Source of the DNA: RGIG4140 sp045638265
GTDB lineage: Bacteria > Pseudomonadota > Alphaproteobacteria > CAAHEQ01 > UBA3637
DNA length: 39,552 bases
NCBI GenBank assembly: GCA_045638265.1
Contig: JAZUBA010000017.1
Location: forward strand, 1-39,552
Reading direction: 5' to 3'
Part shown: piece after piece, positions 15,646 to 22,571 of the stretch
Position numbering within the stretch: the stretch's first letter is position 1
How the letters are laid out: every line of letters begins with the position of its first letter
The notes under the pieces: generated by a model
The model's database searches: none
Told to the model about the DNA's origin: nothing
What the model saw: only the letters and a program-made list of their open reading frames with translations
Translations under genes and position numbers: made by a program

Positions 15646-17379
15646 TTAACGTCCGCCGTTTTGATTGGATAGGGATGTGTTTTGTACCTCTGGTACCTCT
15701 GGTATCTCATCTCCATTATTTGCAAGTGTTCCTAGTCTACGGGTACTATCGTTGACTAACTTGTTGGTAATATCAGTAACTGCATTATTTACATCATTTC
15801 CTGCGGCAACAACCTGTTGTTCTGTTGGAGTTTCTGTTCCTGTATTCTTAGGTTCTTTTGAAGAATTGTCGTGATTTTTATGATGCGGTGGAACTGGTCT
15901 GTCAGGGCGACCGCCATTACCAGGGCGACGACCCAAAGGTGGCTTGCCGGAAGGATTTCCTAATGGTGCCACATTGATACCCAATAAAACATTTTGTTGA
16001 GCATTTTGTTGTGCATTTCGTGCTTCCATTTGAAGTTGATTTTGCATGGTCGCTTGATTTTGGGCTTGAATATTGTTTTGTATATTATTCTGAATGTTCG
16101 CTTGATTCTGGGCTTGTATATTGTTTTGAATGGATTGAACAATAGCTGTTTCCATGCCTTCTTTTCGTGCTTTTGTTTCTTGTGCTTTAGGTGTTGCTTG
16201 TTTTTCAGCTTCCGTTTTTGGCAGTTGTGGTGCCTGTATTGTATTTTGTTCAACGCCTTGTCTTGTCGGTGTTTTGAGTTGATTAATTTCAGTTGTCAAA
16301 CCGATCAATTTTTGTTGGTTTCTTTGCTGTTCCGCTTGTTTTGTAGCTGATTGCTTAATTTGTTCCTGAATTTGTTGTTGTGCTTTAACTTGCGATTGTG
16401 CAACAATTTGAGCCTGTTGTTGCGTTTGGATTTGAATTTGTTTTTCGGCTTGAGCTTGTATCTGCTTATTATTCGCCAAAGTTTTTTGTGTTGACTCTCT
16501 TACGGTACGTGTTAATTCGCCTTGTTTTTCCATTTGCATGCGAATGTTTTTATCACGACGTTGTTTCATAATTCGTTCAATATGATTTTTATAACGTTGT
16601 TGTTCGGTGAGGCGTTTTTCTTCAAGTTTGCGTGGTTTATTCAGACGATTTTCTTCTTTTTTAACTTTTTTGCTGATTCTATCTGTATTAATCAAACGCA
16701 TACTGGCTTTTTCCCCTTTGCCTTTGAGTTTCCAGAATTTTTCAGCCCCTTCTGCCAATAAAATATCTTCTTTGATGGATTTTAAGCCTAAACCCAACAA
16801 AATTTTATCGGACAAACGAGGTTTTATCGGCATATCGCCGTTTTTAATCATCGCTTCTTTTGCCCCATGTACCAAAAAGTCAACCATTTGTTGCCAAGGA
16901 CTGCGATCAACTTTTTCAGGTCCGTGAGGTGTTACCTTTTTTTTCTTATTTTTATCTTCGTCTTGTTTTATGCGTAATAAATTAGGGTCAAACTTTTGTT
17001 GAGGCAAAGGTTTGTTGGCATCATAAACAAATTCATTTTCGTCTTCTTCCCCTCCGTCTGTTCCCGTTTCATCATCATCGTCATCATCTTCATCGTCCTC
17101 AGAATCTTCTTCATCATCGTCTTCTTCAACAGGGTCTGCCTCTGAGTCGTCATCTGTTGTATCATCGTCTTCGTCTGTTTCGTTGTTTTCCTCATCAGAT
17201 TCATCTTCATCAGATGAATTTTTTTTATGAACATCATAAGCCGGAGCCGGACGGTGTTTCATCACATTTTTTGGTTTTTCAAAAACGTGTGCAGATGATT
17301 GTTCCGTTGTTTCAACGGGTGTAATAGTTTCTTCTGTTTGTTCCTGTTTTTGGGGTAACAAAGGTGCCTCTATCTCCAT
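15646..17379 (-). CDS. Acidic/basic/Gln-rich low-complexity protein of unknown function
   Basis: I do not recognise this 577-residue protein. It has four distinct zones: a tract of almost pure Asp/Glu/Ser/Thr at about 56-117; a more ordinary part (about 158-225, containing 'SPWQQMVDFLVHGAKEAM' and 'LGLGLKSIKEDILL'); a Lys/Arg/Glu helical, probably coiled-coil stretch (about 232-300); and a Gln/Asn-rich part (about 302-466) with the 11-residue unit IQNNIQAQNQA at 417-427 and 433-443. A Pro/Gly/Arg-rich linker and a Thr/Asn-rich C-terminus follow. There is no signal peptide or membrane segment. The start has AGGAGG upstream and the promoter is good, so it is a real, independently expressed gene. 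A scaffold, secreted substrate or nucleic-acid-associated role are all possible; none is shown. Confidence 0.78.
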   Translation of the reverse strand: MEIEAPLLPQKQEQTEETITPVETTEQSSAHVFEKPKNVMKHRPAPAYDVHKKNSSDEDESDEENNETDEDDDTTDDDSEADPVEEDDDEEDSEDDEDDDDDDETGTDGGEEDENEFVYDANKPLPQQKFDPNLLRIKQDEDKNKKKKVTPHGPEKVDRSPWQQMVDFLVHGAKEAMIKNGDMPIKPRLSDKILLGLGLKSIKEDILLAEGAEKFWKLKGKGEKASMRLINTDRISKKVKKEENRLNKPRKLEEKRLTEQQRYKNHIERIMKQRRDKNIRMQMEKQGELTRTVRESTQKTLANNKQIQAQAEKQIQIQTQQQAQIVAQSQVKAQQQIQEQIKQSATKQAEQQRNQQKLIGLTTEINQLKTPTRQGVEQNTIQAPQLPKTEAEKQATPKAQETKARKEGMETAIVQSIQNNIQAQNQANIQNNIQNNIQAQNQATMQNQLQMEARNAQQNAQQNVLLGINVAPLGNPSGKPPLGRRPGNGGRPDRPVPPHHKNHDNSSKEPKNTGTETPTEQQVVAAGNDVNNAVTDITNKLVNDSTRRLGTLANNGDEIPEVPEVQNTSLSNQNGGR

Positions 17380-17402
17380 AATTCCTCCTGTTATTTCTAT
17401 AT

Positions 17403-17431
17403 ATTTTACAGCGTTTTTTTGAACTTTGCAA
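17403..17431 (-). promoter_or_regulatory. Promoter of the acidic/Gln-rich gene
   Basis: On the minus strand TTGCAA (17426-17431) and TAAAAT (17403-17408) are separated by 17 bases, about 24 bases from the start codon. Confidence 0.55.
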
Positions 17432-17550
17432 CGGTTATTTCATATTTTTTTATTTTTTTTAAACAATTTTTGCGAATTTATATAAAAAACATTTTATTTC
17501 AATATGTTGTAAAAAAATATCATTTGGGTGTAAAATGTCTGAAAAAGCAC

Positions 17551-17580
17551 TTGCAATTTATGAAAAAATATGCCTAAATA
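17551..17580 (+). promoter_or_regulatory. Probable promoter of gap
   Basis: TTGCAA (17551-17556) and TAAATA (17575-17580) are 18 bases apart. The predicted transcript would carry a leader of about 60 bases ending in an AAAGGAG site. Confidence 0.45.
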
Positions 17581-17645
17581 ATAACCGAATTTTGAAAAAT
17601 ACGGGAAGGGCCCGTAGATATGAACTAGAATAAAGGAGAAAAAAA

Positions 17646-18656
17646 ATGACAGTTCGTGTTGCAATTAACGGTTTCGGTCGTATCGGTCGTTTAGTTTACC
17701 GTGCTTTCTTGGAATCAGGTCGTACAGATATTGATATTGTTGCTATCAACGATTTAGGTGATGCAAAAGCTAATGCTTATTTGTTAAAATATGACTCTGT
17801 TCATGGCGCAACTTCTTTTGATGTCCGTGCAGAAGGTGATTATATTATTGCCGGCGATTATAAAACAAAAGTTATCGCTCAACGTGATCCGACTCAATTA
17901 CCATGGAAAGAAATGGATATTGATATCGTTATGGAATGTACAGGTATCTTCACAGCTAAAGAAAAAGCAATGGTTCACATTGAAGCCGGTGCAAAACGTG
18001 TTTTAGTTTCTGCTCCGTCAGCTGGTGCCGATAAAACTATTGTTTACGGTGTTAACCAAGATACATTAACAGCAGATGATATTGTTGTTTCAAATGCTTC
18101 TTGTACAACAAACTGTTTAGCTCCGGTTGCTTATGTCATTGACAAAGAATTCGGTATTGAACAAGGTTTTATGACAACAATTCACTCTTACACAAACGAT
18201 CAAAAAATCTTAGACCAAGTTCATAAAGATTTGTATCGTTCACGTGCTGCTGCTATGAGCATGATTCCGACATCAACAGGTGCTGCTAAAGCTGTTGGTT
18301 TGGTATTACCTCAATTAGCCGGTAAATTGGATGGTGTTTCTATCCGTGTTCCGACCCCGGACGTATCCATTGTTGATGCAAACTTGATTGTAAAACGTCC
18401 TGTTACAAAAGAAGAAGTCAATGCAACTTTGAAAAAATATGCAGAAGGTGAATTAAAAGGCGTTTTGGGTTACAATGAAGATCCATTGGTATCAATTGAC
18501 TTTACACACAATCCACATTCATCAACTTTTGATGCAAACGGTACAAAAGTTATCGGTGAAACACAATTGCGTGTTATGAGCTGGTATGACAACGAATGGG
18601 GTTTCTCAAATCGTATGCTTGATACAGCCGCTTACATGGGTTCATTAATCAAATAA
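17646..18656 (+). CDS. gap: Glyceraldehyde-3-phosphate dehydrogenase (type I)
   Basis: This glycolytic enzyme oxidises glyceraldehyde-3-phosphate to 1,3-bisphosphoglycerate with NAD+. The Rossmann start is 'INGFGRIGRLVYRA' (7-20) and Asp follows 'IN' at 36, consistent with NAD preference. The catalytic Cys is C153 in 'SNASCTTNCLAP' and the partner His is H180 in 'TTIHSYTNDQ'. Length is 336 residues, normal. The leader has AAAGGAG before the ATG. pgk, the next enzyme of the pathway, follows after 88 bases, which contain a terminator-like hairpin that may lower read-through. Confidence 0.98.
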   Translation: MTVRVAINGFGRIGRLVYRAFLESGRTDIDIVAINDLGDAKANAYLLKYDSVHGATSFDVRAEGDYIIAGDYKTKVIAQRDPTQLPWKEMDIDIVMECTGIFTAKEKAMVHIEAGAKRVLVSAPSAGADKTIVYGVNQDTLTADDIVVSNASCTTNCLAPVAYVIDKEFGIEQGFMTTIHSYTNDQKILDQVHKDLYRSRAAAMSMIPTSTGAAKAVGLVLPQLAGKLDGVSIRVPTPDVSIVDANLIVKRPVTKEEVNATLKKYAEGELKGVLGYNEDPLVSIDFTHNPHSSTFDANGTKVIGETQLRVMSWYDNEWGFSNRMLDTAAYMGSLIK

Positions 18657-18677
18657 GATTTTTTAACCGTATGAAAG

Positions 18678-18718
18678 GAGGGAATAGGCTGTCAAATTGA
18701 CGTCGGTTCCCTCTTTTT
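18678..18718 (+). terminator. Terminator-like hairpin between gap and pgk
   Basis: Outer arms 18678-18684 (GAGGGAA) and 18707-18713 (TTCCCTC) pair perfectly, an inner GTCAA/TTGAC pairs above a bulge, and five T's follow. It may end the gap transcript or partly attenuate pgk. Confidence 0.65.
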
Positions 18719-18744
18719 ATGTTTTTTTACAAGGATAAATAATT

Positions 18745-19929
18745 ATGACATATAAAACATTAAATGATTTTGATTTTAACGGTAAAACGGTTTTTGTTCG
18801 TGCAGACTTAAATGTGCCGTCAAAAGAAGGTAAAATTACCGATATGACACGTATTGACCGTTTTGTTCCGACTTTGAGAGAATTAGTTGAAAAAGGGGCG
18901 AAAGTTGTTGTTGCTTCTCATTTCGGTCGTCCAAAAGGTGAAAAAAATCCGGAATACTCAATGGCTTTTATTGCTGATGCTTTGGCAAAAGCTAGTGGAT
19001 TAAATGTATTGTTTTCCGAAGATTGTATCGGTGATAAACGTGATATGTTGATTCGTGGTATGCAAAGCGGTGATGTTGTTTTATTAGAAAATTTGCGTTT
19101 CTATAAAGGCGAAGAAGCTAATGACAAAGAATTTGCTGAACAATTAGCCAGCGGTATGGATATTTATATTAATGATGCTTTCTCAACAGCTCATCGGGCT
19201 CATGCTTCAACAGAAGGTATGGCTCACTTGTTACCGAGAGGCGCTGGTCGTTTAATGCAGGAAGAATTAGAGGCTTTGGATAAAGCTTTAGGTAATCCGC
19301 AACGTCCGGCTGTTGCTTTGGTTGGTGGTTCAAAAGTTTCCACAAAATTAGATTTGTTGGCAAATTTGGTTAAAAAAGTTGATTTCTTATGTATTGGTGG
19401 CGGTATGGCTCATACATTCTTGGCTGCCAAAGGAATTGAAATGGGTGAGGGTTCTTTGGTTGAACCATCTATGATTGATACAGCTAAATCAATTTTAGCC
19501 AATGCCGGAAATTGCACAATCGTATTACCTGTTGATTTAACATGGGCCGATCAATTTGGTGAAGGTCAAACACCGCATGTTTCTGATGCAGATGAAGTTC
19601 CGGCAGGAAAAGTATTGTTAGACATCGGACCCAAATCGGTTGCTGAATTTATCAAAGTTATTTCCGGTTGTAAAACACTTATTTGGAATGGTCCTGTCGG
19701 TGCTTTTGAAATCAAACCATTTGATAAAGGTACAAATGAAATTGCCGTTGCCGTTGCTGAATTAACGAAAAACGGATTAACATCTGTTGCCGGTGGTGGT
19801 GATACGGTTTCGGCTATTAAAAAAGCAGGTATTGCTGATGCTTTGACTTATGTATCAGCTGCTGGCGGTGCTTTCCTTGAATGGATGGAAGGTAAATCAT
19901 TGCCTGGGGTTGCCATTTTAGAAAAATAA
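18745..19929 (+). CDS. pgk: Phosphoglycerate kinase
   Basis: The enzyme transfers the high-energy phosphate of 1,3-bisphosphoglycerate to ADP. Family motifs are clear: 'VFVRADLNVP' near the N-terminus, 'HFGRPKG', 'LLENLRFYKGEE', 'NDAFSTAHRAHAST', 'VGGSKVSTKLDLL', and the C-terminal nucleotide loop 'GGGDTVSAIKKAG' with 'YVSAAGGAFLEW'. Length is 394 residues, typical. It follows gap, and a long palindrome begins 3 bases after the stop codon, so the gap-pgk mRNA would carry a large 3' hairpin. Confidence 0.98.
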   Translation: MTYKTLNDFDFNGKTVFVRADLNVPSKEGKITDMTRIDRFVPTLRELVEKGAKVVVASHFGRPKGEKNPEYSMAFIADALAKASGLNVLFSEDCIGDKRDMLIRGMQSGDVVLLENLRFYKGEEANDKEFAEQLASGMDIYINDAFSTAHRAHASTEGMAHLLPRGAGRLMQEELEALDKALGNPQRPAVALVGGSKVSTKLDLLANLVKKVDFLCIGGGMAHTFLAAKGIEMGEGSLVEPSMIDTAKSILANAGNCTIVLPVDLTWADQFGEGQTPHVSDADEVPAGKVLLDIGPKSVAEFIKVISGCKTLIWNGPVGAFEIKPFDKGTNEIAVAVAELTKNGLTSVAGGGDTVSAIKKAGIADALTYVSAAGGAFLEWMEGKSLPGVAILEK

Positions 19930-19931
19930 TG

Positions 19932-20043
19932 TAAAATCCGTTTTATAGTGTAACTAACGGTGGTTATTGTTTTTTCGTGTACCTTAGTTGTATACGTCAA
20001 AAAGCAATAACCGCCGTTATTTTCTACTCTAAAACGAATTTTA
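19932..20043. repeat. 112-bp imperfect palindrome directly after pgk
   Basis: Left arm 19932-19969 and right arm 20005-20043 are about 85 % complementary over 38 bases (for example GGTTATTG against CAATAACC). The pairing continues inside with CGTGTAC/GTATACG, leaving a loop of about 7 bases (CTTAGTT). No T-run follows, so it is not an ordinary terminator. Confidence 0.8.
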
Positions 20044-20184
20044 CTGTGCCAACCGTTGAGGTCGTTTGTGTACTTCAATTTTATCGTGCCGGTGTGGTTT
20101 GTGCTTGCGAGTGCCATAAGTAACATATCTCAAAAAGCAAAACCGCCGTTATTTTCTACTCTAAAACGAATTTTATCGTGCCAA
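19997..20184. repeat. Direct repeat of the palindrome's right half
   Basis: The segment TCAAAAAGCAATAACCGCCG... to ...GTGCCAA at 19997-20052 recurs almost unchanged at 20130-20184 (55 bases; differences are one missing base near 'AATAACC/AAAACC' and ACTG/ATCG near the end). A third short copy of AATTTTATCGTGCC sits at 20077-20090. The region from pgk to about 20185 therefore looks like two tandem units of a dispersed intergenic repeat, the second with a decayed left arm. Confidence 0.78.
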
Positions 20185-20228
20185 TCACTATGGCTTGTGT
20201 TTTTTTTGAAGTTAATAATAAATTTTTC

Positions 20229-20256
20229 TTGTCAAAATCAAAAAAATGCTTACAAT
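20229..20256 (+). promoter_or_regulatory. Promoter of ankyrin-repeat gene
   Basis: TTGTCA and TACAAT are 16 bases apart, 42 bases upstream of the start codon. The start is preceded by AAGGGGG. Confidence 0.5.
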
Positions 20257-20297
20257 CAATACTTGAAAATGTTTAATTATTCTTTTAAGGGGGAAAA

Positions 20298-21089
20298 ATG
20301 TCAGATTTAAATACTCAATTAATTGTTGCAGCTCAAAATGGTGATGTGGAAACTGTTCAGTCATTAATAAATGCCGGTGCTGATATTTCAGCAACGGATA
20401 ATGATGGTGAAAGTGCTTTTGACTGGGCTGCATATAATGGTCATACGGCGGTTGTTCAATGTTTAATAAATGCCGGTGTAGATATTCATTCTACCGATAA
20501 TGGTGGTAGAACGGCTTTGCATGAATCTGCTCGTAAAGGACATATTGATACAGTACAAGCATTGTTGTCTGCCGGTTTAAATCCATCTGTGCAAGATAGT
20601 GAAGGACGTACACCGTTACATGAAGTTTCTTATTTGGGTAATACAGAGATGATGGCTGTTTTACTTGGTGCCGGTGCCGATATTAATGTGAAAGATAAGT
20701 ATGGTAATACACCGTTTGATTGGGCCGCATTTGCGGGACAGTCTGGTTCAATTTTAGTATTGGCAGATGCTGGTGCTGATGTAAATGGTGTGGATAATGA
20801 TGGTCGGACGGCATTACATGAAGCAGCCAGACAAGGACATACAGAAGCTGTTCGTGTGTTAATTGAACGTGGTGCTGATGTAAATATTCAAAACAATCGT
20901 GGTGCGACACCATTACATTGGGCGGCTCGTCAAGATAGAGCAGATGTTGTTGCTTTATTGATTCAAGCTGGTGCGGATTTGAATGCTGTTGATGAAAACA
21001 ACGAAACACCGTTAGATTGGGCAAGAAATCAAAATGCCTTATCAACAACTCCAATGTTATTAGAAGCAATGGGTGTTTCATTAGACTAG
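20298..21089 (+). CDS. Ankyrin-repeat protein
   Basis: The whole 263-residue protein is about eight ankyrin repeats of 33 residues, recognisable by 'G-R-T-A/P-L-H-E...G-H...V..L...GADVN'. There is no signal peptide, membrane segment or catalytic domain, so it is a soluble protein-binding solenoid, cytoplasmic unless exported by a system that leaves no N-terminal mark. The repeats alternate: units 2 and 5 read 'FDWAA', 3 and 6 'ALHE', 4 and 7 'PLH', giving a higher-order period of three repeats. It is a single gene with its own promoter and a shared bidirectional terminator. Partners are unknown; in host-associated bacteria such proteins can be effectors, but housekeeping roles are equally possible. 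Confidence 0.9.
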   Translation: MSDLNTQLIVAAQNGDVETVQSLINAGADISATDNDGESAFDWAAYNGHTAVVQCLINAGVDIHSTDNGGRTALHESARKGHIDTVQALLSAGLNPSVQDSEGRTPLHEVSYLGNTEMMAVLLGAGADINVKDKYGNTPFDWAAFAGQSGSILVLADAGADVNGVDNDGRTALHEAARQGHTEAVRVLIERGADVNIQNNRGATPLHWAARQDRADVVALLIQAGADLNAVDENNETPLDWARNQNALSTTPMLLEAMGVSLD

Positions 21090-21105
21090 GTATTATATAG
21101 ATATG

Positions 21106-21138
21106 AAAAAAAGCACCTTGTAATAGGGTGCTTTTTTT
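21106..21138. terminator. Bidirectional terminator between ankyrin gene and convergent gene
   Basis: Arms 21106-21117 and 21127-21138 (seven A's plus GCACC; GGTGC plus seven T's) pair perfectly with a 9-base loop. It ends both the ankyrin gene and the minus-strand gene at 21154. Confidence 0.9.
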
Positions 21139-21153
21139 ATAGAATTATGTTTG

Positions 21154-21876
21154 TTATTCATATTCTTTTAAACGTCCTTTTAAGGCTTTGATAACGGTAA
21201 AATGACCTTTAATATGGGTTTGTTTATATTCTTTATCCAAAGCATTTAAGCGGAATTTAATGAGTTGTGCTTCATTCATTCCTAAAATTTTACCAAGTTG
21301 ATCTCCATATTTCCAATGACCCATTAAAATTTTTGAAGCGGTAGCTAATGCCGTATTAGACATTTTCATATCTAAATCAGTACCGGCTTGAGCTTGTTTA
21401 ATTGTTTTTTCAACAATTTGAGGTGTCAATGTTTTACGATTTGTTTTTTCAATTTCATACTGCATTAAACGACCCCAACGATCGGTAAATAATGGTATAT
21501 TCCCGCCACCGTTATCAGACATATATTTGTGCATTGTTTGTTCATAATTGTGTTTGCAAGCACAAACATTTAAGCGAATTCGTGTAATACGACTGTCAAT
21601 TAAACGTTCTATTTTTTGTTCCCTAAGTGAACGACGGCGTTCACAAGTTTTGTAAGCATTTTCCCAGATGCTTATTGCTTGCTCGGCAGTTATACCTTTT
21701 TTCATTGAAAATGTAATGCCGTTAAAATGAATGATTATTTTTTTTGGCGGAAACATCCAATATGTATTATTAAGCATTTTAATCATATTGTTAACAACTC
21801 TGTCAATCGTGCGTTCATGACGTTCAGCTTCAAAAATATGATAACCTTTTTTACGGTCATATCCAATGCATTTCAT
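21154..21876 (-). CDS. Uncharacterised 240-residue basic protein with a consensus promoter
   Basis: I do not recognise the family. The protein is soluble, basic and mostly helical, with no signal peptide. Visible points are 'CERRRSLREQKIERLIDSRITRIR' in two overlapping basic stretches near residues 80-105, 'CACKH' with two close Cys, and 'NGGGNIPLFTDRWGRLM' in the middle. The C-terminal third is Lys-rich. The start is preceded by AAAGGAG and by a perfect sigma-70 promoter, so it is likely highly expressed. It converges with the ankyrin gene. The basic helices would suit nucleic-acid binding, but this is only a guess. Confidence 0.72.
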   Translation of the reverse strand: MKCIGYDRKKGYHIFEAERHERTIDRVVNNMIKMLNNTYWMFPPKKIIIHFNGITFSMKKGITAEQAISIWENAYKTCERRRSLREQKIERLIDSRITRIRLNVCACKHNYEQTMHKYMSDNGGGNIPLFTDRWGRLMQYEIEKTNRKTLTPQIVEKTIKQAQAGTDLDMKMSNTALATASKILMGHWKYGDQLGKILGMNEAQLIKFRLNALDKEYKQTHIKGHFTVIKALKGRLKEYE

Positions 21877-21913
21877 GGCAAAACTCCTTTATATTGTTAT
21901 CTGAATATTAATA

Positions 21914-21942
21914 ATTATACACAAAAAACAATTTTTTGTCAA
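21914..21942 (-). promoter_or_regulatory. Perfect consensus sigma-70 promoter
   Basis: On the minus strand TTGACA (21937-21942), a 17-base spacer and TATAAT (21914-21919): both boxes match consensus exactly with ideal spacing, 37 bases from the start codon of the 240-residue gene. The following 21943-22081 holds no gene; a 10-bp AT-only-type hairpin at 22003-22025 lies in it. Confidence 0.87.
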
Positions 21943-22081
21943 GAGATTTTTTTACGTTATTCGGAAGATAATCCGGAATAGATGTTAATTCCATGTAGAT
22001 TAAATTGTTTTTAGCAAAAACAATTAGTATTTGAACGAAATCAGGATATGTAATTTGTTTGGGAAAAACGATTAAATTTGT

Positions 22082-22450
22082 TTAACTGAATATACCGGAA
22101 ACAACATCTACAACTGCTTCTGCTACGGCACTGGTTGCATCCGCAATTTCAGAACCCATTGTATCAAGAATATTTGATGTAAATTCCGCTATTTCAGAAG
22201 TGATATCAGTATTGTCGGTTAATGTTTCTGTAACGGTTGAAAGTGTTTCTGTTGGAATATCTGTGTTTTCCGTTAACGAAAGGTCGGATATGGCGGAATT
22301 TTCTGCTGTGTTTTGTGAAAATTTTCTGCACGTTATATCAATTGCATCTATTCCTAAATCAAATGGAAAACAATCGGTCGTTGCTTGTTGTTTTCTTGCT
22401 TCGTTTTGGATTGCTTCATTTTGTATTAGTTCGTTAGATATATTTGTCAT
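22082..22450 (-). CDS. Small acidic protein of unknown function
   Basis: The 122-residue protein has no recognisable domain. It is rich in Thr, Ser, Glu and Asp, with repeated 'TENTDI / TLTDNTDI' phrases, two Cys near the middle (DCFPF, ITCRKF) and a hydrophobic/amphipathic C-terminus rich in Ala and Val (about 98-122, ending SGIFS). There is no N-terminal signal. Support for a real gene is the GGAGG site 7 bases before the ATG and a near-consensus promoter immediately upstream. A plus-strand frame over the same bases lacks both. The amphipathic C-terminus could touch a membrane (inference). Confidence 0.66.
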   Translation of the reverse strand: MTNISNELIQNEAIQNEARKQQATTDCFPFDLGIDAIDITCRKFSQNTAENSAISDLSLTENTDIPTETLSTVTETLTDNTDITSEIAEFTSNILDTMGSEIADATSAVAEAVVDVVSGIFS

Positions 22451-22469
22451 AAAATTCCCTCCTTAATTA

Positions 22470-22498
22470 TTTATATCAAAGGAATGTATAAGTGTCAA
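22470..22498 (-). promoter_or_regulatory. Strong promoter of the small acidic-protein gene
   Basis: On the minus strand TTGACA (22493-22498) and TATAAA (22470-22475) are 17 bases apart. It is back to back with the promoter of the phospholipid operon, with 13 bases between the two -35 boxes. Confidence 0.78.
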
Positions 22499-22511
22499 TT
22501 TTTATTTTTGT

Positions 22512-22540
22512 TTGACATTTTTCTTTAAATATTATAATAT
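22512..22540 (+). promoter_or_regulatory. Promoter of the phospholipid operon
   Basis: TTGACA (22512-22517) is followed by TATAAT at a 15-base spacing (22533-22538) or by the overlapping TAATAT at 17 bases (22535-22540). The start codon at 22572 is preceded by AAAGGAG. Confidence 0.65.
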
Positions 22541-22571
22541 GGCTTAAATATTTTGAAAAAAGGAGATTTTT

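Noticed and set aside
16080..16140. Short DNA repeats in the Gln-rich coding region considered as CRISPR-like
   Set aside because: They are in-frame codon repeats encoding IQNNIQAQNQA without unique spacers. No CRISPR array was found anywhere in the window.
16607..16927. Plus-strand frames opposite the acidic/Gln-rich gene
   Set aside because: Rich in Phe, Leu and Cys because they mirror Lys/Gln codons. They are shadows of the minus-strand gene.
19848..20126. Minus-strand open frame of 92 codons over the end of pgk and the palindrome
   Set aside because: It overlaps the coding end of pgk and the inverted repeat, and no start site is supported.
20056..20310. Plus-strand open frame of 84 codons downstream of pgk
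   Set aside because: It runs through the repeat and the predicted promoter of the ankyrin gene, overlaps that gene's start, and has no ribosome site. Frames like this arise from the repeat sequence.
22003..22025. AATTGTTTTT-AGC-AAAAACAATT hairpin
   Set aside because: The stem is nearly all A:T and has no T-run on either side. It could be a weak end signal for the small acidic-protein gene but is not convincing.
22200..22466. Plus-strand frame of 88 codons opposite the small acidic-protein gene
   Set aside because: The minus strand has a GGAGG site and a near-consensus promoter; this strand has neither, and the frame runs over the promoter.
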